The translations under genes were made by a program, and so were the position numbers. Below are positions 13,368 to 26,019 of a stretch of 64,000 bases of DNA, piece by piece. The stretch is taken from positions 26,090,558 through 26,154,557 of the forward strand of contig NC_030388.2 of the NCBI RefSeq assembly GCF_001625215.2, read 5' to 3'. Below the pieces are notes generated by a model. The model had not been told where the DNA came from and did not search any database. It was given only the letters and a program-made list of their open reading frames with translations. Each line of letters starts with the position of its first letter. Within the stretch, counting starts at the first letter, position 1. Origin of the DNA: Daucus carota subsp. sativus (taxonomy: Eukaryota; Streptophyta; Magnoliopsida; Apiales; Apiaceae).

Positions 13368-15914
13368 ATGGAAGTTACTGATATCTGCATGGATAAGGAG
13401 CCGGATCATGTTGTTTATGTGAATGGTGATTCCCACAATTCAAACCATGAAGCTGGATGTTTTTATGATTTTCTGGATTCGCACAAGAATACTATAGAAA
13501 GCCTGGAACCCAGTATGCAGAATATCAATGATGAGAAAGAAATTACCGAAGCTAGGGATGCTGATGTGAAGGGCTGCACTGCTAAAGTCTCTGTTCAAAT
13601 TACCAAAGCCTTGAAAGATGAAGAAAAGGAGGAACAAAAGATACCAAGCTCACAAGATAAGTTCTCCTTATCAGACGAGAATATCAAATCGGAACCTGAG
13701 GCTCAAAATGACAGGAAAGTGATTGCCGAAGCTAAGGATTCTGAAGTTAAGGAATGCACTGTTGAAGTCTCTGTTGAAAATTGTGAAACCTTTACCGCTG
13801 AACAAAAGGAGGAACAGGATATACCATCCATTAAATGCGAGTTAAGTTTATCAGAGAAGAAGATCAAATCTGAACCTGAAACCATGAAGGATGAGTGCCT
13901 GAAAGAGATTTCTGAAATTAAGGAGTGTGAAGTGAAAAACTGCATGACTGTAGACTCTGTTAACATTTCTAGAGCCATTGAGGCTAAAGATGAAAAGGAG
14001 CAAGTTATCACAATCTTGAAATGTCAGTCTAGCTTATTCGAGGAGAAAGTGGAACCGGAAACTGAAATCAGAAAGGACGACTGTAAAAGCAATGGAGGTT
14101 TGGTGAAACCTGCAAACAAAATTATTGCTGGAAATGCCAAGACAAAACATACTGTTCCACAGCCATTTGCTTTAGCAACTGAAAGGCGTGCTTTAAGTGG
14201 AACGCGCCCCACTAAGCCTGAGACGGAAATTTGTGCTCCTCCGAGTAAATCACCTCATCCAAAGAGTTTACAGACCCCGGTTTCTAAGAAGCAATTTGAG
14301 GTAAAGGCCATTGTTAACAGCTATGTCGTCATGCTTTAATCTTCCTTTTTTCCCCTTCTTTTACATTTATTCACTTCACGCTACAGACAGGAGTTATTTT
14401 TCATAACAATGCTACTGTATTTCTCTGTTAAGTGTTTTAACTGTTGATAATATGTCCTCGGATCCTCATCTGCTCTTACAGAAGCCTATAAATTTAGCAT
14501 TTAAGCCTCATACGTATTTAGCTGGTTTTGTGAGAACACAATCTATATGGCCTCCTCTTGTACTTGCTCAAAGATTGTTTCCCCTGAATGTAATATTAAA
14601 GGAATGTTCATTAAGGTATTCTTGGTACTTATTTTCTAATCATTCCTTAGCAGATTGTCTCACCCTTGGTAGCAAGGAGACCATTACAACCTACTAACAA
14701 GAAGCATCCTGATGATGATGATTCCTGTTCTGTTGCTTCCTCGTATCCTTTTCATCTCAATAGTTACCTTCTGTGCTTATTTAATCCTTTAATTCCTGTA
14801 TTTCCCCATCTAACATGGTTAAGTGATGATCCTTAACTATGCAAAGAATGGCTCCATCAGCAAGGACTACTAAGCACAGGATAACTTTTGCATCTGCTCC
14901 TCTGTTCAGGTCCACTACACGTGCTGAGAGACGAAAGGAGGTAGTTTTCTTATCCCTAATTTAGCAAATTTTACATCTAAGAATTTAGAAGTAAAAAACA
15001 TGCTACCACATATTTATATGTTTTTCCCATTTATTAGTTCTATACAAAATTGGAGGAAAAGCACCAAGCAATGGAGGCTGAGAAATCTCAGTGGGAAGCA
15101 AGGACCAAGGTAAATCATTACATTCGTAAAAAAAAATATAAATCTGAACCTGATACTGTGAGCTATCAGTTTTTATACTAGCAGTTTATGCACTCTTAGT
15201 CTGCAGACACAATTTCCCACTACATATGCATCTTGCGTCGTACATTAGTCTTTTATTTTCTGTAAATAAATCCATCTTTAAATTTTTTAGGAAGAGAAGG
15301 AAGAGGCTCTTAAGAAACTAAGAAAGAGTTTGGTGTTCAAGGCAAACCCAATGCCAAGCTTTTATGTTGAGGGACCACCACCAAAGGTTGAATTGAAAAA
15401 GGTAACCTGACGATTATTCAGCTTGAATTGAGAAGTAGGCTCTCTTGATTATCAGTTTATGAAATTGAAGTGGAAAGATTGAAAATCTCTGAATTTAGTA
15501 GTAAAATTTATTTAATTAGCAGCAAAATCTGTACCTAAACTCTCATGGCAGGTTTTGGATTTCTTTAATCTACTTACAATGTAGAATTATATAAGTGATC
15601 ACTTCATTAAATTTCAGCCACCGCCAACTCGTGCAAAATCGCCCAAATTGGGCAGAAGGAAGAGCTGTAGTGATGCAGCTGGTCATGATAAAGGTATAGG
15701 AGTCTCTGGCCAAGGAATGCGGTACAGTCTTGGCTGTCACATAGATGGTGCAACAACTGCTAAGAAGGATATGAAGGACAATTTAACCGTCAAAAATGTG
15801 AATGTTACTTCTAAATTTCAAGATGAGCCCAAGCAGATATCAAGAGACAAGAAAGCATCCATTTCACCGAGGATGAGAGCCCAAGGGAATTTGAACATTA
15901 CTGTTCAATCATAA
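13368..15914 (+). CDS. WVD2-like (WDL) protein, TPX2 family, 531 aa
   Basis: Coding exons: 13368-14300, 14654-14742, 14847-14940, 15038-15109, 15291-15401, 15618-15914. A non-coding first exon lies at about 11915-11983. WVD2/WDL proteins bind and bundle cortical microtubules and affect anisotropic growth and organ twisting. The TPX2-type core is [20 protein letters not shown] (KLEEK motif), then a Glu/Lys-rich helix and [18 protein letters not shown] with [10 protein letters not shown], ending in a basic Pro-rich tail. The subfamily phrase [14 protein letters not shown] is at about residues 263-276, and [16 protein letters not shown] precedes the core. Residues 59-232 form three degenerate repeats of about 60 aa each (E-A-K/R-D-x-E/D-V-K-x-C-T ... 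E-E-Q-x-I-P-S ... S-L-S-x-x-x-I-K-S-E-P-E). Gene order suggests a WDL3 orthologue, an inference only. Confidence 0.94.
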
Positions 15915-18189
15915 GTCTTGAGTTTCTTAATAATTTATTCAGGAGAAGAAATTTGTTGTGATTCTCGGGGCTACATAAAAAGAGTGCCTTTGGATTTCTG
16001 AAGCTGCAAGTACTTGTTGCAGTAGTTTGCGTAGTATTTAAGTGTAAATTATCTTTTAAGTTATTCGCATAATCAGGAACTTAAAGTTCCTATTTTATTG
16101 ACATCTTGTAAGTTTAATGTGTGGAGAGGCCAAATTTTTTCTTTAACTTGTTTAATGACATGGACATTGAATATAGAAGTGTGGATGTAAACACACCCCT
16201 TTGCTTCCAGATCCTTCATTAATAGTTGAACCCTCGACCTCTTGTTATCAAGACAACGGGTTAGTCACTTGGTCACGAGACTGGGTCATGACAAAGTCTT
16301 GAATCATCAGAGAAAACATGCCTAGCCGGTTTTTATGTCACGAATAAGATTAAAGCGCAGTACATGCTAAATAAGTAGAAGAAAAATTGTTATGCAAAAA
16401 GGTCCCAAGCTTTGTTCAGACTTCTTATAATTCCAAACTTGAATTCAATCAGCAAGTTCTTATAATTCAGACCCTGAATTCATTATTCAATCGGCAAGTT
16501 TCACAGACATATTTTCCGCTCTTGTGCAGGGGTAGGTACCCCGAGCTGGACGCAAGAGCCAAGATCAAGTGGTAGAGTGGATGCCAACTTTAGTCCCATA
16601 TCAAGTCCTGTATTGTGTTAAGTTAAAAGAAGAATTTTCATGTATGTAAGGAGCCAAACAACTTATCTGGAGTTAACGGGTGTCGCGTTGCCCAGCAAGT
16701 AGCATTAGAGCTCATGGCAAAAAGTTGATTCTGGAGCTGTAGGTCGTGGTTGGAGATCTTAGATGGCTTGTGTAGAAAGTCTTCTTGACATTATAGTTGG
16801 TCACGTGGCGTGAACTTCACTTGAAGATTTTGAATAACTTATCAAAAAATTTCCATAAACTAAAGTAGGTCGAGTTGTCTTGAATATAAGCACCCAGACA
16901 GTGCTTGAATCATGACTCGATATCTTGGATAGCTTGTGTCGAAAGTCTTCTTCACAAGATGATTGCGTATCTTTCTTTTGGCTTATTTTGATAATTTTAT
17001 AATTTACGCAGGCAAAGAATCGGTCGGTAACATATCTATGAACAAAAATTGAAAACTCATCGTCATATATAAAAGCGAAGAAAATACGAAACTACAGGGC
17101 GGGTTAATTAGGCCATCTACAGTACTGCACGATACATGCAAGCTTACAGAGCGGACAAAGAGTAGTGATAATTGCACTTGGTTCTGATATGAGTTCGTTG
17201 GCAAGTTGCAGACACTAGTATTTTCGAACAAGACACCAGTTAAGCCTTTTAACCATCTGGAATTTGTGTATAAAAGCCGGAGTCCAATAATTGAATTTGT
17301 CAGTACAAACCCTACCTCCTTCTTTATTCGTCAAACCAATCATACTTGTAACAAAGCAAGTAACGTTTAGTTGCTTTGGCCCGTGAAACTAGTTCAGCGA
17401 CATGGTACTTCAGATTAAACATTTCAGACCAGAGTAAATTTCACTCACAAGAATGTACGATAGGGTAAAAATGTATGAAAACATTATTTTTGTTGATTGC
17501 AAATCCATCGGCCACCTCATTTCTACTCGCTCGATTCTTCACTAGATCATTTCTATCGGAAAGACGTATTTCATCTTTAATGGAAATTTATAAATATGCG
17601 ATTCATGCTCTTAAAACATAGATGAAAAAAAGTCGAGACTAATATATTCTAGCAGATGGAGTATAAACGATACGATTATCGAAATATGACCATCAAATTA
17701 TATATATAGAACAATAACAATATATTATATCTTTAAAATATAAATATAATTATTAGAAAATACCATTTAACAAAATTTAAATATTTATTATTCTATGTTA
17801 TAAGTAATGTTTTCAGCTTCTTCAAAACGAAATGATCTTTAGTGCATAATATCCTTGAATTTTGAAGATTTCAATTCAGTTCAAACTGATTAGCTAACAA
17901 GAAATATATCAAAATTTCATTTTCATGTGATTAATGGATTATGATGTACAAAATATGATATATCAATGATTTATAGAATTACAAAATAATCTGACAGATA
18001 AATAATTTATTTTAATTGGACAGTTTTTATGTATGTAAGAGTAATGTTATTAGTTTATAATTACTTAATTGAGTGAATCAATCATATATTATCAATTAAG
18101 ATTTAGACAAAAAAATTGATTATATTTTTCAGGATATCTAATTTTTTTGAGATTATAATGAGTTAAGTTTCATGTAGTCCACATATTTA
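15915..18189. other. 3' UTR and gene-free spacer
   Basis: The WDL 3' UTR probably ends near 16.1-16.2 kb. Beyond it, 16.2-17.4 kb has higher GC and looks like old repeat sequence. An imperfect direct repeat of about 37 bp occurs at about 16755 and 16920 (core AGCTTGTGT/GGCTTGTGT then GAAAGTCTTCTT). No open frame here is convincing, and 17.4-18.2 kb is AT-rich spacer. Confidence 0.5.
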
Positions 18190-18538
18190 CTGTAGTACCG
18201 TAGACCACGTATGTTCTGCAACTATAGAATGACATAAAAACATTGTAAAATGTATGAAACTTGTTATTTTGTGAAATACATTCTATAAATATCACTATTT
18301 CATGAAAAATATTGAAAATCATTTATGTTCGACAAGTAGAACACATATGTTCTGTAATATGTAAATATGTTCTGCAAACTTAACATGTTTTGCAGAATAA
18401 TGTGTTTTCACTATTTACCTTGTAGAATGTTTAACAAAATAATGATGTTTATAGAACATGATTTGCAAAATAACACATTTTGCAATATTTTTATGCCATT
18501 TTATAGTTGTAAAACATACGTGGTCTACGATACTACAG
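18190..18538. mobile_element. MITE-like element with long terminal inverted repeats
   Basis: The left end CTGTAGTACCGTAGACCACG continues ATGTTCTGCAACTATAGAAT. Its imperfect reverse complement lies at the right end (about 18473-18538), giving about 60 bp arms with few mismatches. Between them are many degenerate copies of TTCTGCAA/TTTTGCA. No coding and no clear target duplication, so the superfamily is not assigned. Confidence 0.7.
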
Positions 18539-19623
18539 CCTGTTTAACTGCCGAAAGCTTTTAACTGGGGAGCAGACACCCTGTAATTCCTTTAAGCTCA
18601 AGCTTAGAATCATCACATTAACCAATTCACACTTACGTATCACATTATTTCTTTTTCCATAAGTAGGAAAGTAGAGGGAGCTTCCTTCACTTCCATTTCA
18701 AGAACTAGCTACTTAGTTTTGTATTTTTAGCTAAAAGTCATAGCTTAATTGGGCAATATCGTTTCTAGCTAGATAATTCTCTATCTTTTGTTATTGCTGT
18801 TAGTAGATCCCACATAATATCTTTCTATTCAAAATTTTTATTAGGAAAAAGGGCTTTTTTTAAAATATCTAAATTATAATTTAAAAAATAAAATACGATC
18901 CAACTATATATGTAACCTCAATTATTAGTGGCAAAAAATGAAAAACAACTGTTTGCAACCAGCATTTCAATAAATTGTATTTTTTGAAAATAATGTTGAA
19001 ATTTTATAAAGATAATAATAAGACTACCAATATAATGCAGAAAAACTAACACTTATATTTACAAACCAGAATACACTTAATGACTACATTGTGTTCTCTC
19101 TGTTGTAAATAAAACTGAACGTACATGTAGGATATATATACCCTGATAGAAACTGAATGCAAGAGAAACACTAGCTAATAACTACTTCCTACAAATACTC
19201 CAACATCCCCACTTATTCAAAACTCCTCTTGGTATTACTGAAACAAACAAATAACCTATTCTATCTCCTGTTAACCTGGTTTACGTGATTCAGCACTAAC
19301 CCAAATAAATAATACATAATAAAAATATTATTATCTAAAAACATGTTTTAGATTAAATCCCAACAAATAATTTTAAAAGTATGACTATTGTTACAAATTC
19401 CAAAAAAAAAAATGCCTAAACAAAATTCTGTTTCAAAATATTTTCTTCTCAGGTACATGTAGCCATGTAGGCGCAAGAATAATGAAATGAGTTTCCTAAT
19501 GAAATTCCCCTCTCTCAAATCTGAAAAAATAAGAAGTGAGTGGTGTGACATATTATACGCGTCAAAGTTACATTACCTTATAATTGTCACATGTCAATCA
19601 AACTCATTTATCTTCTCCGCAGG

Positions 19624-19631
19624 TATATAAA
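19624..19631 (+). promoter_or_regulatory. TATA box of the orphan exon at 19727
   Basis: TATATAAA about 100 bp before the ATG at 19727, followed by a CT/CA-rich leader (CTCTCTCTTTCACACACACA). A strong plant core promoter by appearance. Confidence 0.6.
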
Positions 19632-19726
19632 GGGGCCATGAATAACCTTGCATGGTTACATACAAACTCAATATTTCTCCTTATAGTCTCTCTCTTTCAC
19701 ACACACATACTCTGATACTCATAAAC

Positions 19727-19906
19727 ATGGGCTGTGGGGAATGCCGTCTGGTTCGAGGCCAACCCGAAGCACAATATCATCGATTCATCGGAATGATCTC
19801 GGACCAGGCTTCATTCCCCCCAGCTTCTGTGAATGATCACTCAATTCCCAGAAAACTGTTCATCACTTGCTTCTTTTTCACTCTTATCATTTTCCACAGA
19901 TCTCAG
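19727..19906 (+). CDS. Orphan first exon: 60-residue peptide with one hydrophobic segment, unknown
   Basis: An open frame of exactly 60 codons, starting MGCGECRLVRGQPEAQYHRF, runs to a donor TCTCAG|GTACAT. The end PRKLFITCFFFTLIIFHRSQ would be a signal anchor, as in type II Golgi membrane proteins. A canonical TATA box and a pyrimidine-rich leader lie upstream. I do not recognise the protein, and I found no matching downstream exon on the + strand before 27.9 kb. It may be the remaining head of a truncated gene, a gene whose next exon I cannot see, or a chance frame. If the donor is not used, reading continues to a stop at 19933. Confidence 0.4.
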
Positions 19907-19933
19907 GTACATTTACACTGTATTTATATATAA

Positions 19934-21242
19934 GTTGTGTTGTTTGGCTGTTGCTCATTATGTCTGTTCTCAGAAATGTATTAAATCAAGTATTACTATC
20001 ATACTAAATTAATCTTCATGTTGATTTATGGTGGACAATTCAATTATATGCATGTTGATGATATTATCTTAGTTTTGCAGTTGCATTCATAATTCATATC
20101 CATTAATTGATTCTTGAGTTATGGCAGTTTCTTCTTTATTTATGTTCCTTCTGCATAGAAACTTGGCAGTTGGTGAATCAATTATATTGCTCATCTTTGC
20201 ATTATGAAAAAGTTGAAATACTTATCTAGTGTAAGAATGGTAAAAATGAACTTATCTTTGCATAATTGCATGATATCCCAATTTATTGCAGTAACTAGAA
20301 CAATTTTGATATTTTTTTTAAATCCATTTAATGAAAATCTAAATTTTAATTTATCTTCATTTTGATAAAGGGAACTAGTACATTAGAATCAGGACTTTGT
20401 TTTCATTAAACAAGTGTTATTCAGAATTTTGTGATTCACAATTTCTGTGTCTTGTGAGAGACAGAATTATTTAATTATATTACCTGATTTGGAGGTTGTA
20501 TATCTTAAGCTTTACTTTCGGATTTGGTCCACTTTGAACCATTTATTTCTTGAAGTTTTCACCAAATACCAACTTTGATAGATAGTGATGATGGGCTAGT
20601 GTGTAAATATGACTATTTACAATCATATAAAGGTCAAAAGAAAAGTAACTCTTTGTTTAATCTTTTCTACCCTTTGTTTCTTTTTTACCTTGCTCTATAC
20701 TTTGCTTGTGTTGAGTAACAAAGAATATGAACCAACAAATCTACAAAGACCTTTAATCAATAAATATTAACTTTAACTATTTTTGGGTTTTTATACCACT
20801 TTATTATTGTTGTGAATAGAAAACCAAAAATTGAGATTGTGATTTACCATTGAGATTTTACCATCTTTCTTTTTCAAACCTTATGGGGTTAGGCCCATGT
20901 AATCATGACTTTCTTATAAGTCATTGGCCCATTCTAAAATTGATAGTAGTAGATACATAGTAGGGTCAAATTCTACCCAACTAGGGACTTATGGACATTT
21001 GGAAGGAGATGTAAAACCATGTGGGCTTGTCCTTGGACATTATGTACCATATTGTCCCCACGTTAAAGTGTCTTAATCCACAGTTAATTTTGTTTGTTGT
21101 AGCTATATTCAAGTACTTGAAAAGAAAAAGGGTCACAAAATTTAACAAATTTAATTAAAATAGTTTATTTGTAAATAGATTTATATAACATGTTTTCAAT
21201 ATAAGCATGTGCTTGTTTGGTAAAATAATTCATTCAAAATAC
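19934..21242. other. Spacer without recognisable gene
   Basis: AT-rich sequence downstream of the orphan exon. I checked both strands for a continuation and saw no protein-like frame. Confidence 0.5.
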
Positions 21243-21360
21243 AGAGACTTATTTTCATGAAAAAGTATTTATTTAAAAAATTTCTAAAAGATAAATAATT
21301 TAGAGACTTATTTTCATGCAGAAGTATTTATTTAAAAATTTTCCAAAAGATAAATAATTT
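21243..21360. repeat. Tandem duplication, 2 x about 59 bp
   Basis: Two adjacent copies starting AGAGACTTATTTTCATG (21243 and 21302), differing by a few substitutions and one indel. Each ends AAAGATAAATAATTT. Confidence 0.85.
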
Positions 21361-21479
21361 AGATGTGTGATATAAATTGAATTGGTTATGAAAATTAATA
21401 TTTTCCCGTGTCTGGTACATAAAAAAAAATACGATTAAAAGGAAAAGAACAACGTTTCAGACTGACAGGTGTGGGTTAT

Positions 21480-21818
21480 GGCCATATTTGGGGATCAGCG
21501 GTTAGCGGTTAGGGCATTGAATTAGATGTTTTGACTAGCTGATTGAAATAGATGTTTTGACTAGCGGATTTGACTAGCGGTTTCGTGTAAAACTGTTTGG
21601 TAAATATCTGTTTCATTAGCTTTTTATGACACATACTAAAACTGCTAACCCAAAAAGCTTCTCAAAGTAGTTTTTTGAAAATTAGCTTTTTGAGCCCAAA
21701 CCTCTATTTCAATTCGCTAACTATCAAACACTATTATTAGCGGATTGAAATGGTCAAACCTCTAACTCACTCTAAACCTCTAATTTTTTTCCCCAACCGC
21801 GAACTTCCAAACACGGCC
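21480..21818. mobile_element. hAT-like MITE, copy 1
   Basis: The left end GGCCATATTTGGGGATC is inverse to the right end CTTCCAAACACGGCC. Inside are AGCGGTTAGCGGTTAGGG and repeated ATTAGATGTTTTGACTAGC phrases. This is typical of plant hAT-type MITEs beginning GGCC(G)TGTTTGG. I could not define an exact 8-bp target duplication. Confidence 0.65.
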
Positions 21819-21829
21819 TATATATATTA

Positions 21830-22161
21830 GGGCCCTGTTTGGAAGTCAGAGGTTTGGGACAAAATTAGATGTTTTGAGTGGGTTAGAGGTTTGACCACTA
21901 GAATCCGCTAATATAAGTGTTTGGTAGTTAGAGGATTGAAATAGAGGTTTGGACCCAAAAAGGTAATTTTGAATAAGCTACTTTGAGAAGATTTTTGGGT
22001 TAGAGGTTTTGGTTTGTGTCATAAAAAGCTAATCAATCAGCTATGTACCAAACAATTTTACGAGAAACAGCTAATTCAATCCGCTAGTCAAAACATCTAT
22101 TTCAATCTGCTAGTTAAAACATCTAATTCAATCCGCTAACAACTAATCCCCGAACAGGGCT
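21830..22161. mobile_element. hAT-like MITE, copy 2, next to copy 1
   Basis: Begins GGGCCCTGTTTGGAAGTC and ends CCCGAACAGGGCT. Its interior shares with copy 1 the phrases AAACATCTATTTCAATC, GTGTCATAAAAAGCTAA and AATCCGCTAAC, partly inverted. It is separated from copy 1 by about 11 bp. Confidence 0.7.
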
Positions 22162-23970
22162 TAGGTGTCTGAAAATAAATTATATACAGAAGGGGGCTAG
22201 CACTTCATGTCATATCCTCTTATATCAAGTTCCACTATATCATTACAAATGTGTACATAATATATTAGCCACCGACCTATCCAACCGTGCTCATTGGCAT
22301 ATATTAACTTGTCTAGAATCTTGCAAATTTACTATTTTTTAAAATATACAAGTAATTAAATTACAAAAATACCTTATTTACATCCTCATTCCTTTCGCGC
22401 CCTCCTCTTACTTTCCTCTTTTCGTGACTATCTCTTTCGCACTCTCTCTATCTATTTCTTCTACTTAATGGAGCATCTGTCTGAACATCTAAACACACCC
22501 ATACTATAACTAACCCAAACGACACGGACGAAGATGACGACAACGACGTTGGAGTATAAGACTCTATCTTGGACGATGAAAGCGAAGATCGAGAAATCAT
22601 CGAAAGAGATCTGGTGGCTGAAGTTGATCCAGGAGTGGAGGGGTTGGTGGGTGCTGGTGGTGATGGAGAAAAAGTTGTTATTGGCGGAGGAACATTGATT
22701 GATGCCGACAGAGGTGTTGACGGTGCCAGACGTAGTGGAAATGACGGAGATATTGTAACATTGATTGGTGCCAACTGAATTATCAAAAGATGATTTGAAG
22801 CTCTTTGTAACTGCTTATAATTGGTTGTTTTTACTTGATTTTATCGGTTTTTTTAGTTAGATTTCATGGTTGATTTTGTGATATTAATATCGGCCGGTAC
22901 TCATTTTCGTCATTTGCAACTTATTATACCGTTAAAAAATTTACTATTTATGTATTAAAATCCAGCATTCTAAAAAAATTTCTGAGATATCTCTAGTATT
23001 TCTCTTTGATAAAAAAACTAAGATCAAATTTTGATATCAGACCAGTGTCCCCCGCAATATTATAAATCCCGAATAATATCTTAAAACCCGATTTTAATGC
23101 ATAAAATTTTGGAACAAACAGGGGGAACCATGTATTGATAATCATTCTATATGATAGTTAATGACAGAACTCCGGCTTTTATTCTATCATAAAGACATTG
23201 AGTTGACAATTCAAAATCATGGAACTACAACATGCAAACATTTTCCATTGTTTTGATTTGTTTTTGGAGTCAACACAGGGGACAAATTAAAAAGCGAAAA
23301 ATGATTTTGCAGAAAAAGAAAAAATATTATTACGTTCTTCTATTATAAAGTATAAAGCTACCACAATATGAAGATTGAGCAAACCTTTGAATATTACACT
23401 TTCTATGACTTGACTATAGCTGATCTTCATTATTAAAGCATCCAAAGACGAACACTGAAAGGACTGGGAAAAGTAAAATCTGTCTGATCTTGAAAGAGAA
23501 ACTGTAATTTGTTGGGGGCAAAAAGTTGTATTGCGATTCGATCCCACAATGTTCTCCTACCAGTTTTCGTACTCTATCTTCCTCAGATTAATGAAATGTG
23601 ATTCCCATTTTTTTTTATTAATATGAGTGTAGCCAATCACACATTATCATATAGATTTGAGAAAAAAATTTGAAAACAAATTTTGAGATGCTTAGCATTT
23701 TTTTATTATTATCTGTTTTGTGATGAAATCCGTGTAAGTTCAATTTTAAAAACCTCTCTAATAGGAGATATGAGATTCGATTTAGGTGACTATGTTGATT
23801 TTACCTGGCTCCCGTTTCATTTGTTTAATTTTTTCTAAGACTAAATATTTATATTTTCAAAATTATTATATAAAAAATATACTTTATATCCTATAAACTC
23901 TTTTTCATAACCAATGCATTCATATAAAATATAAAATTTTTGGTCGACCATTCGGTATTAGAATCTCAAG
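22162..23970. other. Spacer with an unassigned low-complexity frame
   Basis: Between 22448 and 22786 the minus strand is open for 112 codons (Ser/Pro/Thr-rich), and part of the + strand is open with Asp/Glu/Gly-rich residues. Such mirrored composition is typical of repeat-derived codon-biased DNA. I see no domain, promoter or splice support and do not call a gene. The rest is AT-rich. Confidence 0.4.
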
Positions 23971-23978
23971 ATCTCCTT

Positions 23979-24609
23979 ATAGACCGTTTGGTTCAAATTT
24001 TGGAAACGGAATGAAGTGCTGAAAGGGAAATGAGAAGAATGGAAATGAATGATACTGAATTGTTTTACCATTTGGTTCTGATCCCAAAAGAGAATGAAAA
24101 TTCGTGTGATTAATCTTATATTCAATTTTTTTAATATTATATAATTTCAGAACAATCAAATATATTTATATTTGAAACCAAAATAATTTATTTACATTCT
24201 TATAAATTAAAATAGTTATTAATTAACAAAAATAATAAATTTTAAAACAAATTGACATGTGAATTATATCACAATTATATTTAATTAAAAAACTAATTTG
24301 AAATTATTTTTGATTTTAAAAACAATTAATATGAAATTTTTTTATAAATTGTTTAAGAGATGATTTATAGCTCAAAATAGATTAAAGGTGAAAAAATGGA
24401 AACCAAATAGCTACGTGAGCGTGGAGAATGGGTTACGAGTAATATGAGGTAAATTTATTACTAAAATAGGGAAAAGGCAATGATGATTTTATGAATGAGG
24501 CTTATTCTTTTTCCCCATTATTTTATAAATGAGGCTGATTCCCTTTCTCTTTCTTAGTTATTTCTTGGTACTTTCTCTTTCTTAGTTATTTCTCACCAAA
24601 CAGCCCCTT
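23979..24609. mobile_element. Possible hAT-like MITE
   Basis: The left end TAGACCGTTTGGTTCAAA is inverse to the right end TCTCACCAAACAGCCCCTTA, both of the CTGTTTGGT type. CTTTCTCTTTCTTAGTTATT is directly repeated near the right end. The target duplication is unclear (CCTTAT against CCTTAA). Confidence 0.45.
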
Positions 24610-25328
24610 AATATATAACATTTTATTGTTGATATTTTTATTATCAATTTAAAATATTAAAATTGTGGTGGATATTTGCGCCCACACGTCTCCTTAATTT
24701 ATAACATGTTTTTATGAACATTTTTTTTATTATAATTCAATACATTTAAACATTCTCATTAATTAACATTTTAAATTAATTTTTTGATGAATTAAGTATT
24801 ACAAAATATTCAAAATCTTTTAATAAACATATTATATTTTAATAATTTATAAATCATTACTTTTTTTATAATTTATAATATAACCTTCTTTTAATTCAGT
24901 GAAATGGGCCATACACATAATATAGTTGTTGTCTGCCCAGCTGCGCTGATGCCCGTGAGGAATGAACATAGGGGAGTTTGGACAAACTTAAAAAAAACGA
25001 TTTCTTGTTTAAAGTAAAGAATTGAATTAAAAGTTAGAAGGTAGAAGTTTGAAAGAAAAGTTAACATTATCAGTTTTTTAAAAATACTTTCATTTCTTTA
25101 CACAAATGGATCAACAAAAGCAGAAGCTTTAGATTCCTCAAAACAAACAGCCCCACAGTCATTTTAGTACTTTTATTATTGCTCAAAAGTTGAATTAGTT
25201 GGTGCTGATACAAGGGACAAATGTAACAGATATTCACTCTTTGACCGATTGTATATTTAGGTATAGTTTTATACACATCTGGTATACCACCTCATCTTGA
25301 ATATTAGACAGTTGAGGACTTGATGTAA

Positions 25329-25723
25329 GAGCATCTCCAACGGCGTTGGCTATAATCGTTGGCTAAATTGGACCTGTAAGACATTATGTAAAATTTGCTA
25401 AACCTGTAAGACATTTTGCTACAATGGTACTGGCTATATTGGTTGGCTATAATTTAAAAATAGTATGTTATTAATATTTTAAATTGTTAAAATAGAATAT
25501 ATCAGTTCAATATGGTAATAAATGATGTACAATCTTCCTACAGATTTTCTTACAGACCTGTAGAGGTTCGACAAATTTAGCCATACATAGGAGGTTGGCT
25601 AAATTTATAGACAACAGCTCATCATGGTTGGAGTTGTGTTTTTGAAGCTGTTGGCTAAATCTTTTTATTTTAAGTATGCCAACTCATCTTTTAGCCAAGG
25701 GCTTTAGACGGTTGGAGATGCTC
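25329..25723. mobile_element. Tourist-like (PIF/Harbinger) MITE
   Basis: Terminal inverted repeats GAGCATCTCCAACGG (left) and CGGTTGGAGATGCTC (right) are bounded by a TAA target duplication (25326-25328 and 25724-25726). Both are classic for Tourist/PIF-Harbinger MITEs. About 395 bp, no coding. TTGGCTAAAT/TTGGCTATAA phrases recur inside. Confidence 0.85.
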
Positions 25724-26019
25724 TAACAACCGCTCTAGATCTGGCTGTCATTTATATGATCACAAAGTTAAATTTATTCTTTTAATTTAATAAATATATG
25801 CCGGGGCTAAAGTTAAAAGACAATGTTCTATCATATTAAGGTTAAGAAGAAATGCTTGACAAAAAAATGAAAAAGATATATTAATTAATATGTTAAAGGC
25901 TCTCTTTGTTGAATATTCAGCTATGATATCTAACTCTTTAAGATAATAATATAAGGGATCAATTCTTTAAGATAACAAGATAAGGGATTGATTGAGAAGG
26001 TCGGGAGTTTGATATACTA

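Noticed and set aside
22448-22786. 112-codon Ser/Pro-rich minus-strand frame with a mirrored Asp/Gly-rich + frame
   Set aside because: Low-complexity composition on both strands with no domain or gene signals.
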